Counted from the stretch's first letter, positions 51,524 to 63,382 are shown. The stretch is 64,000 bases of DNA from Vitis vinifera (GCF_030704535.1 NC_081817.1:4473501-4537500); one strand, 5' to 3'. Made by a program: numbers and translations. The notes: a model not told the origin generated them from the sequence alone.

Positions 51524-52065
51524 TGTAGAGTTTGCCAACTACCAAGTGACAAGTGGCAAGGCTATTGACTAAGCTCAACTAGCAAACAATAAAGATGGCT
51601 GACCTGGGTAGAAAATAACGGTTGGGAGTATTGTTAGTTAGTTAGAGGTTTGTGACTGATATAAAATGTGTAGTCTCAGGAAAATAGAACAGGGGCATTC
51701 CATTGTATAGAATAGAGAGCAAGAAATCAAGAGAGCTTTGCAAATCCATAACCATAGGTCTGTTTAGGTTATCTTGTATAGAAAGAAACAGATGTGAGGA
51801 GAGTTCTTGGGGAAAAACTGTAATTTCTTTGTTTTTGATTCTTATGTAATCTCTGGTTGGCACAATTGAATAAAGGCTTCAAGAAATCAGTGTAGATGTA
51901 GATCAAGTTGATCGAACCACGATAATTTTCTTGTGTTCTTGATCTTGGTTGATTGCGTGCCAGCTATTTGATTTTATTCCTAAGAGAAGTTCTTACAAAC
52001 TGGTTATTTTTCCTTTTAGTTTTTGCTCTAATAGTCCCTAGTTCAAGGTCGATTCTTGTTCAACA
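51524..52065 (+). repeat. 3' LTR of the copia element
   Basis: Matches 46975-47500 along its whole length, with a 16-bp insertion (AAGAAATCAAGAGAGC region, about 51720-51735) and scattered substitutions. It ends CAACA before the GTTGG duplication. Confidence 0.93.
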
Positions 52066-52101
52066 GTTGGAGATATAAAAATGTCAACTCGCTCGTACTT
52101 A

Positions 52102-52181
52102 GGTGGTGTTTGTTTTTTAGCCAAATAAAAAATGTCAAATATTTTTATTTTTTCTATTTAACCAAAAAAACAAACACCACC
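52102..52181. mobile_element. 80-bp Tourist-like MITE
   Basis: Inverted ends GGTGGTGTTTGTTTTTTAG and AAAAAACAAACACCACC are separated by about 40 AT-rich bases. A perfect TTA target duplication flanks it (52099-52101 and 52182-52184). It lies 31 bp beyond the copia element's target duplication. Confidence 0.8.
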
Positions 52182-52189
52182 TTAAACTC

Positions 52190-54056
52190 AACCAAGAACC
52201 TTTCATGGTCCACATCATCCATAATGCAATAGAATCTTTGCATGGACACCTAATGGCAATCCAAATTGAGGTAGAGAATTATGCCTAACTTATAGAAGTA
52301 AAGCAACTTAATCGATCCATCTTATTTAAACTTATAGAAGTAAACCACCCATTCATATGGTATTGGATGTAAGAAGTTAAGATATCATGTATCAAGTACA
52401 TTTTGATGGATAGGACAATCACGGTCATTACCAACACTAGATGACTCTACCTCTTTTTTTTTTTTTTTTTTTTTAGGAGCCATATGTTTTTGCTTGCATG
52501 TAACACCCATAAATATTAATCAACAAGAAATAACAAGCTCATTTACATGTTCAATTAGAATACTACCAAAGTTCATTTCATCATCCCCCAAAAAAATTAG
52601 CTTTCTTAATGTTACCATCATGTAAAAATATATTAATCCAATAATATGTAGAAGTCCATAATATAATTATTACTAAATGTAGAAAGCTATAAAAACTAGC
52701 AATGGAAAAGTAGATCCACAATATAACCTCAATGACACAAAATAAAAATCATATGTAAGTGTGATAAATCATTCCAAAATATGCATGTCTTATGTTAAAA
52801 TATACATTCATTTCTTACACATGTATTACAATAATCACACACATCATTTATCATAATAAATATATCATTTATATATACCCAAATTATGTACACCCTTTAA
52901 TAAAATATGTACATCCTATGCAAAAATAAATAAAATTACACCATTTATAAAAATATTTAATATGATTTATTTCTTTTATTAGAATATACATATCTTTAAG
53001 TAAAATATGTATATTCTTTGTAGACATGTCTCACAATCTATGATAAAATATGTAAATCTTTTGTTAAAATATACGTGGATTGAAACTTTAAAATATTGAG
53101 GAATATTTCAAAAATAAATTATTATAACAAGTACACTCTCTCAAAATGCGGACATAAAAGTTAACACTGGTAGCTAATAAAAATATGTGTTCAAAACACT
53201 AACACTAAACTTTTTCATAATTTCGAATGATTATAAATTCTACGTTGTTGCAAGATTCACAATTGTGCCCCAACCCCATCACAATAGAAGCAATATACAA
53301 CAAAACCCTAATAAAATAATACTCTTAGAATCAAGAGAAATTATTATTTTAGTGAGGTTATTGATTTATAGATAAATGAATAATTTATTAATTTAAAGAT
53401 ATTATTATTTTTCTAACGTACAACACTTATACATGTATGACTTATAAATTTAAAAACAAAGGATGTGTTCAAAAGTTAATACACTAAAGTTTAAGACACT
53501 TTAATAAATAAGAGGTTAATGTGAATTGTAGAAGATAAAATGATTCTTAAAAGGAAAAGATTTGATATCGAAACTTAATACTCTAGAAGATAAAAGAGGT
53601 TTCAATATGTAGTAATTTCAAGAAAGAGTTGAATTGAGAAAAGTGGAGATTATAAAAGCTACTCAATCTTATGTAATTAATTTTGTTTGCTATTTTTTTT
53701 ATAGACTTCATATTATTAATTTATGATTTCCTTTAATGATTTTATTTTTTATTTTAAAAAAAAGTCATTATGTACATTTAGCAAGGTTATTAATTTAGTA
53801 CATTGACCCGGGGCCAAAAGATTTTTTATTTGAATGAAATTATCAATTTATCTAATATTTATTTATCAAGGTTCTATTGTATGACCCTTTTAGTATTAAA
53901 TTAGGATTCAATACACTAAGTTTGAGATATACTAGGAGGTTGTTTTGAACATAGATGAAGGACATTAGCATAATCACACCCAGTTTTATTATACAAATTC
54001 TATTGGGTATTAGAACACGAATGTTGTAATTGATTGGGGGACGAATAGAACCAAAG
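52190..54056. other. AT-rich intergenic region
   Basis: No genes recognised. It includes a poly-T tract (about 52456-52474) and several imperfect repeats of the word AAAATATGTACATYCT near 52790-53070. Confidence 0.5.
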
Positions 54057-54507
54057 TAGGGATGACAATTAGGTAAATTTTTTCAGTTGTTTGCCCTAAT
54101 AAGACATATTTGAGATGAAAATAAATGAGTTAGAAGTGAATTTGATTTTTTTTATTTAAATTTGGGATGATACAAGGTATTTACCTTAGTCCATCACCCA
54201 ATTATATATAAAAATAGTTTTTTTCTCTTTCTTTTTTTCACATATAAAATAATAAAAAAATAATTTTCAAATAATTAAAATTTTATTTATTTTTAAGAAA
54301 ATATTTATTTTTTAATATAATTAAAATTTTAAAAATAAAAATAAATGGGGCAAGGTAGGATAAGATTAGTATGAGAAATTTTCATACCCTCCGTTGGTGG
54401 GCCAATTTAAAAATTTTTACTAGGCCAAGGTGCAAATAAATTTATATAAATAGGACGAAATTAATGTGCAATTGATGGATCCCAAACTCTCCCCCCACCC
54501 ATCCCTA
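54057..54507. mobile_element. hAT-like MITE, degraded
   Basis: It starts TAGGGATGACAATTAGG and ends CCACCCATCCCTA, the same terminal pattern as the element at 42050-42523, with an AT-rich middle (54230-54340). The 8-bp flanks do not match clearly, so the boundaries rest on the terminal repeats alone. Confidence 0.55.
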
Positions 54508-55994
54508 TGAGAGGACATCAACTCTTAGTTGGGCAGTTTGTACCAATCCTTCCTAAAACCTACAATATAAAGAATTTGTCATTCACCGTGCCTTGAAAGT
54601 GCAATTAATTATACTTTCTCAAATTACCATCTGGGAACGTCTTTCTAACGCATGCCTTCAAAATGTCTTACACTGAGCAATATCTATCACTAGTTTTTCT
54701 TCTATTTTTGGTTCAATAACTCCTTTTCACTTCAATGCTTCACCTTTGTTCCTATAGAACAACCTAACAAACTTGTTTGTATGTTTAATTATATGAAGTT
54801 TTGTTTCGACATTCATCTTGTAACTAAGCATTAAATGACTCCAACATATTTGTCATGAGATACGATGATCGGGCTTGAGTAACTCTAGATTGAGATCATT
54901 TTCTTCAACCCAGTAAGCCTAGATTGAATTGCTTTATATTCATTGTCACAATCACATCATTGTAGTCAACATCAAACCTAACATAGGCAATAGCACCAAT
55001 ATGGAACCTATCATAGGCAGTAGCTTCAAACAATTACAGTGCATTTTCCTTTTACAAGACTACCAAAATTCTTGATATGCATGATTTTCAATGCCAAACA
55101 CCTCAGTAACGCTACTCGGAATGGCTTGGTACCTATTTGATATGATTAATATTCCCAATCACCTAAAAAATGCACGCTACTATGGTTAGCTCAGATTATG
55201 TAAGCATAAAAAATGGATGTGCTATGAACAATTGACTAAAATGGTTATCAGAGGAGTATGCCAGTTTCGCAATTGAACCTGAAATCTGAATCGATTTCAT
55301 TTCCATTATCCCTTCACATACCATGAGAGCAACTTACATGAATTTCAAAGTCTTTACATGTTTGTTTGAGCTGATATTTCAGGTTGAACATTATCACATT
55401 GTCTATAATCTTTGCAGTTCCGACAAGAATTCACTATTGATTAGCTAGAACCATCACCCAAAGAAGATGCAGAATAAGATCATAATACCTCAAAAGACCG
55501 CCAACAGGTCATCATGTGTGTTCGCAGATGCAAAGCAGTTGAAAATGAACAAAGATACCTAACCAAACACCCAAAAGAAATGCATCTCACCTGCCGTAAC
55601 AATACTAAACAGACAGGCAGCGCAGCTATTCCCCCCCTGTCAACGGATGCAGAGCAGATAAAAGAAATATAGAACTTGGAAAATTATAAGCAACAACATG
55701 ATTCGCTACCATTTAACCTATACATCAAACCCAGCATCAGGCAGTCAAGAGAATCTAAGAATCATAATGGGCAAATCAAGTAATGCCAAAAGCTCCCAGA
55801 TTCACATTAGCCAACTTATGGTGTAAATCGTCTTCTCAAGTTTGACTCGATATCAATTCCATTGGGTTGGTTCAAAATTTTGTAAATGCAAGCAACATAA
55901 TTAGCTGAAATAACACATCTAGGCTCAGTCAAAATATTACTGGAGAATTTTCCAATAAGACCAATCTCCTATTAAACAATGTTTGATGCTTGCT
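54508..55994. other. Intergenic region and SPC25 3' untranslated region
   Basis: No gene recognised in 54508-55400. The stretch just before 55995 is the likely 3' untranslated region of SPC25 on the minus strand. Confidence 0.5.
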
Positions 55995-58900
55995 TCACTT
56001 GTTCTTTTTAGGTTCTCTTGCATAATCATTTATTAGTCCTTCAACGTCTTTCCAGAACAGGCCCTCCACCAAAATTCCGTCTGTGGTGAACCTGCAAAAT
56101 TATTGACAATAGAGAATGTAAACGGGTACAAAATTGCTGCACAAAGAATTACTTAAGCAATAATAATATGAAGTACAATATGTGTATGAGTATGAGCCAC
56201 AGGGATAGGGAGGGAGGGAGAAAGAGACCACTGGGTGACGCTTTTAGTAAACTCTACTGGGTCCTTTGCAGCCTTTGATTTTGGGTCTGCACTTGCTATG
56301 GAAAGTGTGTACAAATCAGAGAATCTTGGCAGCTTGGAAGAGACCACCAAACCTGTGCTGTTAAAGAACCCCTGCACAAATGAATTACAGCTAAGAGAAC
56401 TCCGTAATCTGAAGTTTCTGACGGTTGATCAGTATCCACATGCATAACAAAAGTTGACAGTCAGCTAAGATAATGGAAACATGAACCAATGTCTCTAGTA
56501 CTACAAGAAGTTCAACATGTCAGACCACACAAAATAGAATGTCTGAAGTTCCTGCCTACAGGCATTCATAAGCAAGACAATTTAGGTGTCATATCTACGA
56601 AATGATTACTCATGAAGGAGCATCATTGAGCCTTTTCCTAGGAAAGAACAAATGGAGAAAGCAATTTTTTTCCTTCTAGAGATGGAAAAGCCAGGAAAAA
56701 AATGTATTTAGAAAAAGCAATGAAATGGAGCTCCAAATGTGGACTAACAGAATGAAATAAGAAGCAATGAGCTGGGTCCAAAATATGTGGGAATGAGACA
56801 GATTAAGAGTCCGTTTGACAGTGACTTTGAGAAGTGTTTCTAGTATTTTTAATACTTGAAAAATAAAAATTTTCAAGTGTTAGCAAGGCTAAAAATACTT
56901 CTCATAATCACCGTCAAACGCACTCTAAGAGTATTTGGTAGTAATTTTAGGAAGCACTTCTAACCTTGTTAGCACTTGAAAATTTTTATCAAAAAAGTTA
57001 TTTTCAAGTATTAGAAAGCTAGAACCGTTTTCTAAAATCATAGCCAAACAAGTTTTAAGAGTGGGCTTGACAAAGTTAAAGTGTTTTTAGTAGAAATGTT
57101 TTCTCCAAAAATGTTTTATGGTGGATCATCTGGTGAAGCATTACAAGTGATTTTTGAACTTTTTTAAAAGTGTTTTTTAAATTCTATCGAACATTTGACT
57201 TTTCTTCAAAAACACTTTTTATGCTAGAATTGCTTTCTAAAAGCACTACCAAACGGACTCTAACATTGGTTGTTCCTCCAATGAATAATTTGGACTAGAT
57301 TTGGCAGACCCAGGGGATTGAGATATTAAAGATCTATCACAATATTTACTGTGCTAAAACGGTATATTTCCAAGGAACAGATAACACATTCCAACCCAAT
57401 TTCATAACACATACTAAAGGTTCCTTCCAAAATGAAAGCTGTCAATTCATGTGGTTGGATTCATAAGAGCACAAAGGAGGGCTACACACCCATGCCTATT
57501 AAAGTTTTCCCATCCTACGGATTACTAGAATTCAGGAAAAGTGTAACAAAAAGAATGCATAAAAAAATGGCTTACATATCAGGCTCAAGCCACTGGAAAA
57601 CAATTGAATCAAGAGCTAAATTCCTCACCCCTGTTGGGGTGAACTTTGCTTGTTAAGGTAAGACGAAGGCAAAAAGTGTTTTGGAGGGAAATAAGCACAG
57701 TGGGAAAAATGCTTCTTTTGTAATCTTTCCACCATTTGTCCCTATGAAAGATCAAAGAGAAGTGAGATGCAATCCCCATAACCAAAGCCAAATGCATAAG
57801 AAAAGACAGGGTTTCAAGGATTTCCCTTTCATTTGTTCCATCCCTATTTAGCTCAAAGAGTGGCATTTTACCTTCCTTTCTTTTGGTATGTAGAAGGGTT
57901 GAATTTGAAAAGACAAGGTATGGGATGAGAGTCAAGAAGAAACAAATAAGCCACCAAGTTAAGTCACCAAACAAAATAAACTTAAGATCTTCAATAGGCA
58001 TTTGAAAAGAATGGAGCATGGAACTGCCCAAGAAGTTCCCAGTTATACACATTGGCTGTCACAAGATTGTTGCTAGATTCAGCAGTATCAAAAAACAATC
58101 CAAAAAGAGAAAAGTTCAAGTCAGTGTGACATCTCAACTTGTTACAAATGTATCTATCAGCTCCAGGCATCAGAAAGACCAAATTCTAATATCTGGGTTA
58201 CTGAAAAGTTTTTAGAGACCCAAAGATGATGGGTCTCACCTCTTCTTATTTTCTTCCTAGTGTCTCTCTTTCTGTGTTTCACAATTCTCCACCACCGCTG
58301 CACAACCCCAACCCCCCCTCCCCCCAACCAAAATAAATAAAAACAAAATAAGAAAGAATTTAATGTACATAGCACACTCATGTGTCCCATTTTCCTCTCC
58401 TCCCCTCAATCACTTCCGAAAACTTCTGTCTCCAAACTCCCTAAAATTGCATCTACAGATACATTATAGAAACTCATGGGTATGAATCAGCAAAGAAACA
58501 TATTTTACAACAAAACAACCAAAACACAAGTTGTCCAACAACATGAATGGCCCACTTTTCAAGAAATGCATAGATAGGATCCATCAGCCGAGGGATGCTA
58601 AAATCTCCCATCCCAATGTCTGGGACCAACTTCATAGCTTTTTGCCTTCAATTCATTCAGGCATTTAGAATTAAAAAAATCCTTAAACATGCTATGTTTA
58701 ATTTTAAAAAATAAAATAAGATATCTAAGCTGATAATATCACTCCAAAGTTTCTTATTTGCCAAGACATCAAATCCATAATGTGAATCATGAATACATTC
58801 TGTAGCAACAAGACAGCCACAACCAAACTTTCCACTTGAAATAGAGAAGGAAAAAGGAAAAAGGAAGAAGGAAAAAATTACAAAAATAAAAAATAAAAGG

Positions 58901-60550
58901 AACTTACTTCAGGAGGATGGGTAAACAGGATTGCATTCTTTTCCTTTGTGTATATGATCAACTGCAACAGCCCATTGAAGAGGATATACTTGCCAGCGTC
59001 AAAGATCAAACATATTTTGATAGATAATCAGACACATTTTATAAAAAGTAGGGCCAAAAAAGGCATTCCAAAGTCCGTTGGATGTACACAAAGAAACATC
59101 TCAAGACAACACAAAAACAAAGAGGAACACCATCAACAGCCCCCTTAGCCCGAACCCAACCACTCTACAAAGTCTACAAAGGAAAGAGGACTACAAACTA
59201 TGTACAACTTGCACCAGGCCCAAATATTACAAATGAAGAAGAATTTCAACCCTTGAATCAATTGTCCCTCATTGTCAAATGTCCTACTATTTTTTTTCCT
59301 TCCAAACAGTCCAAAAAAGGCATAAAGGAGCAGCCCGCCACACCTATTTCCTTTTCTTACCCACAAAAAAACCACGTCATCCTAACAAAGCCACTGTAAC
59401 CGAGGAAGGGAGCACCCATGACACACCCAAAAGAGAGAACAATAAATTATAGTAGTTCTATGGAAAGCAACATCAGGAACACATTATGTCCATGCAGTTG
59501 GATGAGGCATCATTTGTTGTCATGTAAATTAGTAAGCTCATAATACAGCAGAATCCGCACACCTGCAAACTGATATTTTCCCAGAAAGATGTTTTGGGAT
59601 ATCATTTCCAGAATCTAGTTCCCAAACACTGAGGCTATGTTTGGTTCCTGAAAAGTTAAAAGGAAAAGAAAATGCCAAAGAAAATAATTTTTTCATGTTT
59701 GGTTTTACTGCAGAAAAAAAATCAAATATAATTAAAATTAGTTAAAGATTTATACATTTGAAAATTCTTCAATCTTTATATAAGAGAAATGAGTTTGGAA
59801 AACCATATAAAATAATTTATTAATTTTAAATCTATTTTTTATTTTCTTTCACTTTTTCGTTTCTCCCACTTTTCCTTCCTAGTTTCTTTCCCCATATTTT
59901 CCCTCAGATTATCCGGAACCAAACATAGCCTAAACCAAACATTCATATAACATCCAACCAAAATTTCAATTCATTTACCAAAAGCCAAGTTACTGGTCTC
60001 TGTCCTTCTCCTACCTTTTCTCACAAACTAAATAGACCTTGAGCAGCAAAAGAAAATCAAAATCAAACAAACCACGCAGCAAAAAGGATATAATAAGATG
60101 CAAACAATCAGAAAATCTCGATTCTCAGGAAACTTCTTCGGGTAAAATTGTGCCACGAGTGCAATGATAATGATGATCGACCCCATCAACAACCTCACAT
60201 TGCTCATCCTCACATCTTCCACATATCCACGACTCGTCACGATCTACAGCAGAAAAAGAAACCCAAAAGAAAAAAAAAACAACAACAAACCACATAGATC
60301 AAGACAGATACAACTAAACTTATGTTTACTGCGAAAACGCGAAAAGAAAATACAAGAAAACTCAAAATCAAACAGTGGATCGATATTCCCCTATGAGATT
60401 GAAAACTCAAGTTCAGTTCGGGGAATTACTAGGGTTAAGGTTTCGTTTTACCTCGGAGACGTACTCGTCAAGGATGTGTTTGATGGAGTGGTGATCTAAG
60501 AGATTGGCCTTTTTAGGGTTTTTGTTGGAGTTATTGTTGTTGCTGGCCAT
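55995..60550 (-). CDS. SPC25: Signal peptidase complex subunit 2 (SPC25 / SPCS2)
   Basis: Five exons on the minus strand: 60550-60452, 60243-60092, 58989-58908, 56371-56229 and 56091-55995, giving 190 residues, close to the 192 of the Arabidopsis protein as I recall it. It is a non-catalytic subunit of the ER signal peptidase complex that removes signal peptides co-translationally. KKANLLDHHSIKHILDE lies in the cytosolic N-terminus. Two membrane segments follow (about 51-67, LLMGSIIIIIALVAQF; about 76-97). The C-terminal part has STGLVVSSKLPRFSD and VEGLFWKDVE, then a basic PKKNK tail. Introns 1, 3 and 4 are GT-AG. Intron 2 (60091-58990) begins ATATCCTTT and is U12-type, splitting a Leu codon at residue 84. 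Intron 4-5 spacing is short, while intron 3 (58907-56372) holds nested MITEs. The start at 60550 aligns with known homologues. Confidence 0.95.
56804..57263. mobile_element. Cluster of three CCGTTTG-ended palindromic MITEs
   Basis: Within SPC25 intron 3, three inverted-repeat units lie end to end: about 56804-56928, 56926-57062 and 57058-57263. The outermost ends AGAGTCCGTTTGACAGTG and CACTACCAAACGGACTCT are inverted repeats. Each unit also has its own ends (for example CACCGTCAAACGCACTCTA; GTATTTGGTAGTAATTTTAG with AAAATCATAGCCAAAC). A diverged single copy lies at 61261-61383. Confidence 0.7.
59633..59930. mobile_element. Tourist-like MITE inside the U12-type intron of SPC25
   Basis: 298 bp with perfect 16-bp inverted ends GGCTATGTTTGGTTCC and GGAACCAAACATAGCC. 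Flanks are TGA and TAA, an imperfect 3-bp target duplication. The interior is AT-rich, with a CAAATATAATTAAAATTAG block shared with the related elements at 43239 and 46158. Confidence 0.8.
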
Positions 60551-61998
60551 GTCTCCTTTCTTCTCTTTTTCCGGGCGTTGTCTGAACGTCGTGAAGAAGC
60601 TCAGCAACTTGCGTAAGGGTCAATGAAGCGCCGGCTCTCGTGGGCCTTTTATCATCGAGCCACTTTCTATCGGGCGCGAGGGCTCAGGCTCACTGAGGTG
60701 GTGAGTGTACCGTGCTCCCTACTCTCGCGAAACAGAGGATATGGTCAATGGGAGGTCTAGACTCCAGTCTCGTCCAAGGACAAACGGTGTCGTTTTGGAG
60801 AGGCACGGTCTTGGTCTCAGGCCCCACAAACTCAAAAGGGGATTTTATGACAATATAATTTTTTTTTTAAAAAAAATTCTTATAATATTTTCTCCTCTCA
60901 TTAATATTATTTTTGTTTGGCACAATTTAATACTTATCATTTAGCTATTAAAGTTGATTTTAAGTTAAATTATATTTAAGTTATTCACATAAAACTTACT
61001 ACTTGATTTTTATTTTAAGTATTAAAGTTGTTCGATAAATTTAAATTAAAACTTATTCTAAATAATCAAATTGATATATTTATCATCATAAATTATAATT
61101 ATGATAAATGAGATCAATCAAGTAATAGTAGAGGATGTGAAATAATAAAAGATATCGTTGAGATAATAAGAGCAAATTAGGGTAAAAAAGTAAAATAAAG
61201 ATATGAATTTAAAAGTAAGTGAATTATTTTTACTTATTACTTAAAGTTAGTTTTTATTTTAAAAGTTCGTTTGGTAATGATTTTAGAAAGTATTTTTAAT
61301 ATTTTTAATATTTAAAAAATTTTATCATTAAAGTGTTAAAAATATTAAAAACGTTTTTTAGAATCATTCTCCAACGCACTTTAATTCATACCATTAAAGT
61401 TATTTTACCAAACATACTTAATTTATTTAATAATTTAAATTAAATTATTAAATTTTATTAAATTAAATTATTGAATCACTTTAAGTTATTAAGTTAATTT
61501 ACCAAACACTCATTTCCTCTTGTTAATTTATATCTTAATTTCATTTATTTAAACTTTGATTTCATTATTTGTGTTTAATCCCATTCTTTGTATTTTGGCC
61601 TTGTTATTTATCATCCAATAACCTCATATGAGAGTTAGGTGAATATCAAATTAATATCTTTGAGCATATTTAGAAACTATTTTTAAAAAGCAATTTTATT
61701 CTTTTACAAATAAAAAACTATTTTCCAAATTTGAAAAATACTATTTGATAGTTTTTATAGAAAACAATTTTATAAGAAAGAGTTTTATTTTTATTTTTTT
61801 TCAATGGTTTTCACTAGTTTTTTGAAAACTATTTTAAAAATAATGTAACAAATGTGAAGAACAATTAAAAATAAAACAATACATATAAAATTTATTTTTA
61901 AAAAACATTTAGAAACATAGAAAACATGTTTAAAACAAAAAACATATTTACTATTTTCTAATTATCAAACATACTTTTGAATCTTTTAGAACAATTAA
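60551..61998. other. SPC25 promoter, then AT-rich intergenic region
   Basis: The first 200-250 bases are GC-richer and are the probable leader and promoter of SPC25. Beyond 60850 the DNA is very AT-rich and repeat-like. It includes the single CCGTTTG-type MITE at 61261-61383 and another palindromic AT-rich stretch near 61650-61985. No gene seen. Confidence 0.5.
61261..61383. mobile_element. Single palindromic MITE of the CGTTTGG family
   Basis: Ends AAAGTTCGTTTGGTAATGAT and ATCATTCTCCAACGCACTTT are imperfect inverted repeats; the interior TATTTTTAATATTTTTAA is also self-complementary. It is related to the cluster at 56804-57263. Confidence 0.6.
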
Positions 61999-62211
61999 GT
62001 CATGTTTGGTTCCAAAAATATTAAAAAAAAAAAAGGAACACTTATATAATTTTAATTTATTTAATCATTATATAATAAAGGGAAATAAGTATAACGAGTT
62101 TAAAAATACAAACAAAAATAATTTATTAAGTTTAAATCTATTTTTTTTTCCTTTTTTTTTTTTTCCCTCAACTCCTTTTTCCTTCAAATGTTCTAAAAAC
62201 CAAACATAGCC
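61999..62211. mobile_element. Tourist-like MITE
   Basis: Ends GTCATGTTTGGTTCC and AACCAAACATAGC are inverted repeats like those of the element at 59633-59930. The flanks read TTAA on the left and TTAA on the right, so the exact 3-bp duplication frame (TTA or TAA) is ambiguous. Confidence 0.65.
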
Positions 62212-62702
62212 TTAATAACATAACCTTAATTTTCCTAATTTTTCGAAAACATACTGTGAACCAGTACAAACATATTTTGCACATCATCTTTACATCTTCA
62301 TTATTTTCTATATGTTCAAAAGCAGAAAAAACTGCTCATCCTCACCAGCAAAAGAAGACATCTAGATCGGACACTTTGGGCTTGGTCAGTTTTAAAATGT
62401 ACACCAGACCCTAGTCTTTATTTCAACCTACAACATTAGTAATGCAACAAAAAAGGATCAGTGTGCAACAAACTGAAGGCGATCATTACACCCTGTAATT
62501 ACCATCGTGAAATACATTTCATCAAAATATCAGGGGCGTCTAAAAAATCACATTATTCCCAAGAAAATCATCTAGTATCCTATTATTTTGGGATGTAAAG
62601 CCTGCAAGCATAGGGGGCTTATGATTTTAAATGAGCAGAGAAATTTCAAGCAATGTTGAGCTTGGGTTGTTTGTTCTACATATAACACAATCTTCTATCA
62701 GA

Positions 62703-63382
62703 CTATCTAACTGTATTAGTGACCTTCTTAGACAACAACAATCGAACCCCTCTCACAAGTTCTTCCTTAACCATGAATAAAACAGCTGCTGCAAGAACAC
62801 TTTGCACAATTTTTGTGTTCATCCCTTTGTAAAAGCCAGCAAAACCTTCATAGTGAATCATCTTCCCAATCGCATCACATGTGCCTAAATTTTGAGGAAG
62901 GGAAAAAAAAAAATTTGAAACATGAATCGGATAATAAAGGAAAAAAAATCACAGAGAAGAATGAAGGGAAAAGAATGGGGCATGAAAGAAAACAAATCAG
63001 GGCATCCACAGCATCAGCTAAATTAAGATCCAGAGAAATGGTCGTCGCTTTAAAACTGAAAGTTTGCTTAAGTTTTTTTAGCCATCCAAGTAAAAAATTG
63101 GATTTTGAACATAACAATCTATATGGTTTCGTGAAAATTATATCTGAAGGGCAAATTTCGAGCGGATATTCCAAGGCAAAGTTCATTCAATCCAGAGCTA
63201 CACGCCCTTATGTGTTAAAATGTATTTAAGGTCATGCTATTATATCATCTTTTTAAGAACCTACCAAAGATGCAGTTATGCTTTTCACAATTCTTGAAAT
63301 AAGAAAATATAAATATCAAAATTCAACCTTTATAATGATGCCTTTTGTCACCCCCGGCAACTTGCTTTGCTTGAAGCCTTGA
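62703..63382 (-). CDS. PXN: Peroxisomal NAD carrier-like mitochondrial-carrier family protein, C-terminal part
   Basis: The last two exons are in the window: 63382-63328 and 62884-62703; earlier exons lie beyond the right edge. The first encodes SRLQAKQVAGGDKRHHYK, the matrix-loop sequence following carrier helix 5. The second encodes DAIGKMIHYEGFAGFYKGM, the third-repeat EG..GFYKG motif, then the last transmembrane helix KIVQSVLAAAVLFMVKEEL, and stops TAG at 62705-62703. Junction phases fit, and the acceptor/donor pairs are GT-AG. The sequence closely matches the C-terminus of Arabidopsis PXN (At2g39970), which imports NAD into peroxisomes, and the position next to SPC25 is the same. It is incomplete only because of the window edge. 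Confidence 0.88.

Larger units (their letters stand above)
46975..52065 (+). mobile_element. Ty1/copia LTR retrotransposon, structurally complete but defective
   Basis: A 5091-bp element flanked by the perfect 5-bp target duplication GTTGG (46970-46974 and 52066-52070). The 5' LTR is 46975-47500 (526 bp) and the 3' LTR 51524-52065 (542 bp). Both begin TGTAGAGTTTGCC and end CAACA. They differ by many substitutions and by a 16-bp insertion in the 3' LTR, so the insertion is not recent. A degenerate initiator-tRNA-Met primer site (TTGATATAAGAGCC) follows the 5' LTR, and a purine tract (AAGGTGGAG) precedes the 3' LTR. Domain order GAG-protease-integrase-RT-RNase H is that of copia. The internal region has two frameshifts and four nonsense changes. 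Confidence 0.95.

Noticed and set aside
60040-60091. GT-AG alternative for SPC25 intron 2 using gtggtt downstream of the U12-like donor
   Set aside because: It would insert several residues (Tyr-Pro-Phe-Cys-Cys) into a conserved membrane helix and uses a weak donor, while ATATCCTTT is a perfect U12 donor. RNA evidence could still change this.
62813-63229. 138-codon plus-strand frame and its 103-codon minus-strand counterpart
   Set aside because: They overlap the last exon and intron of the PXN-like gene; the exon on the minus strand explains the region.
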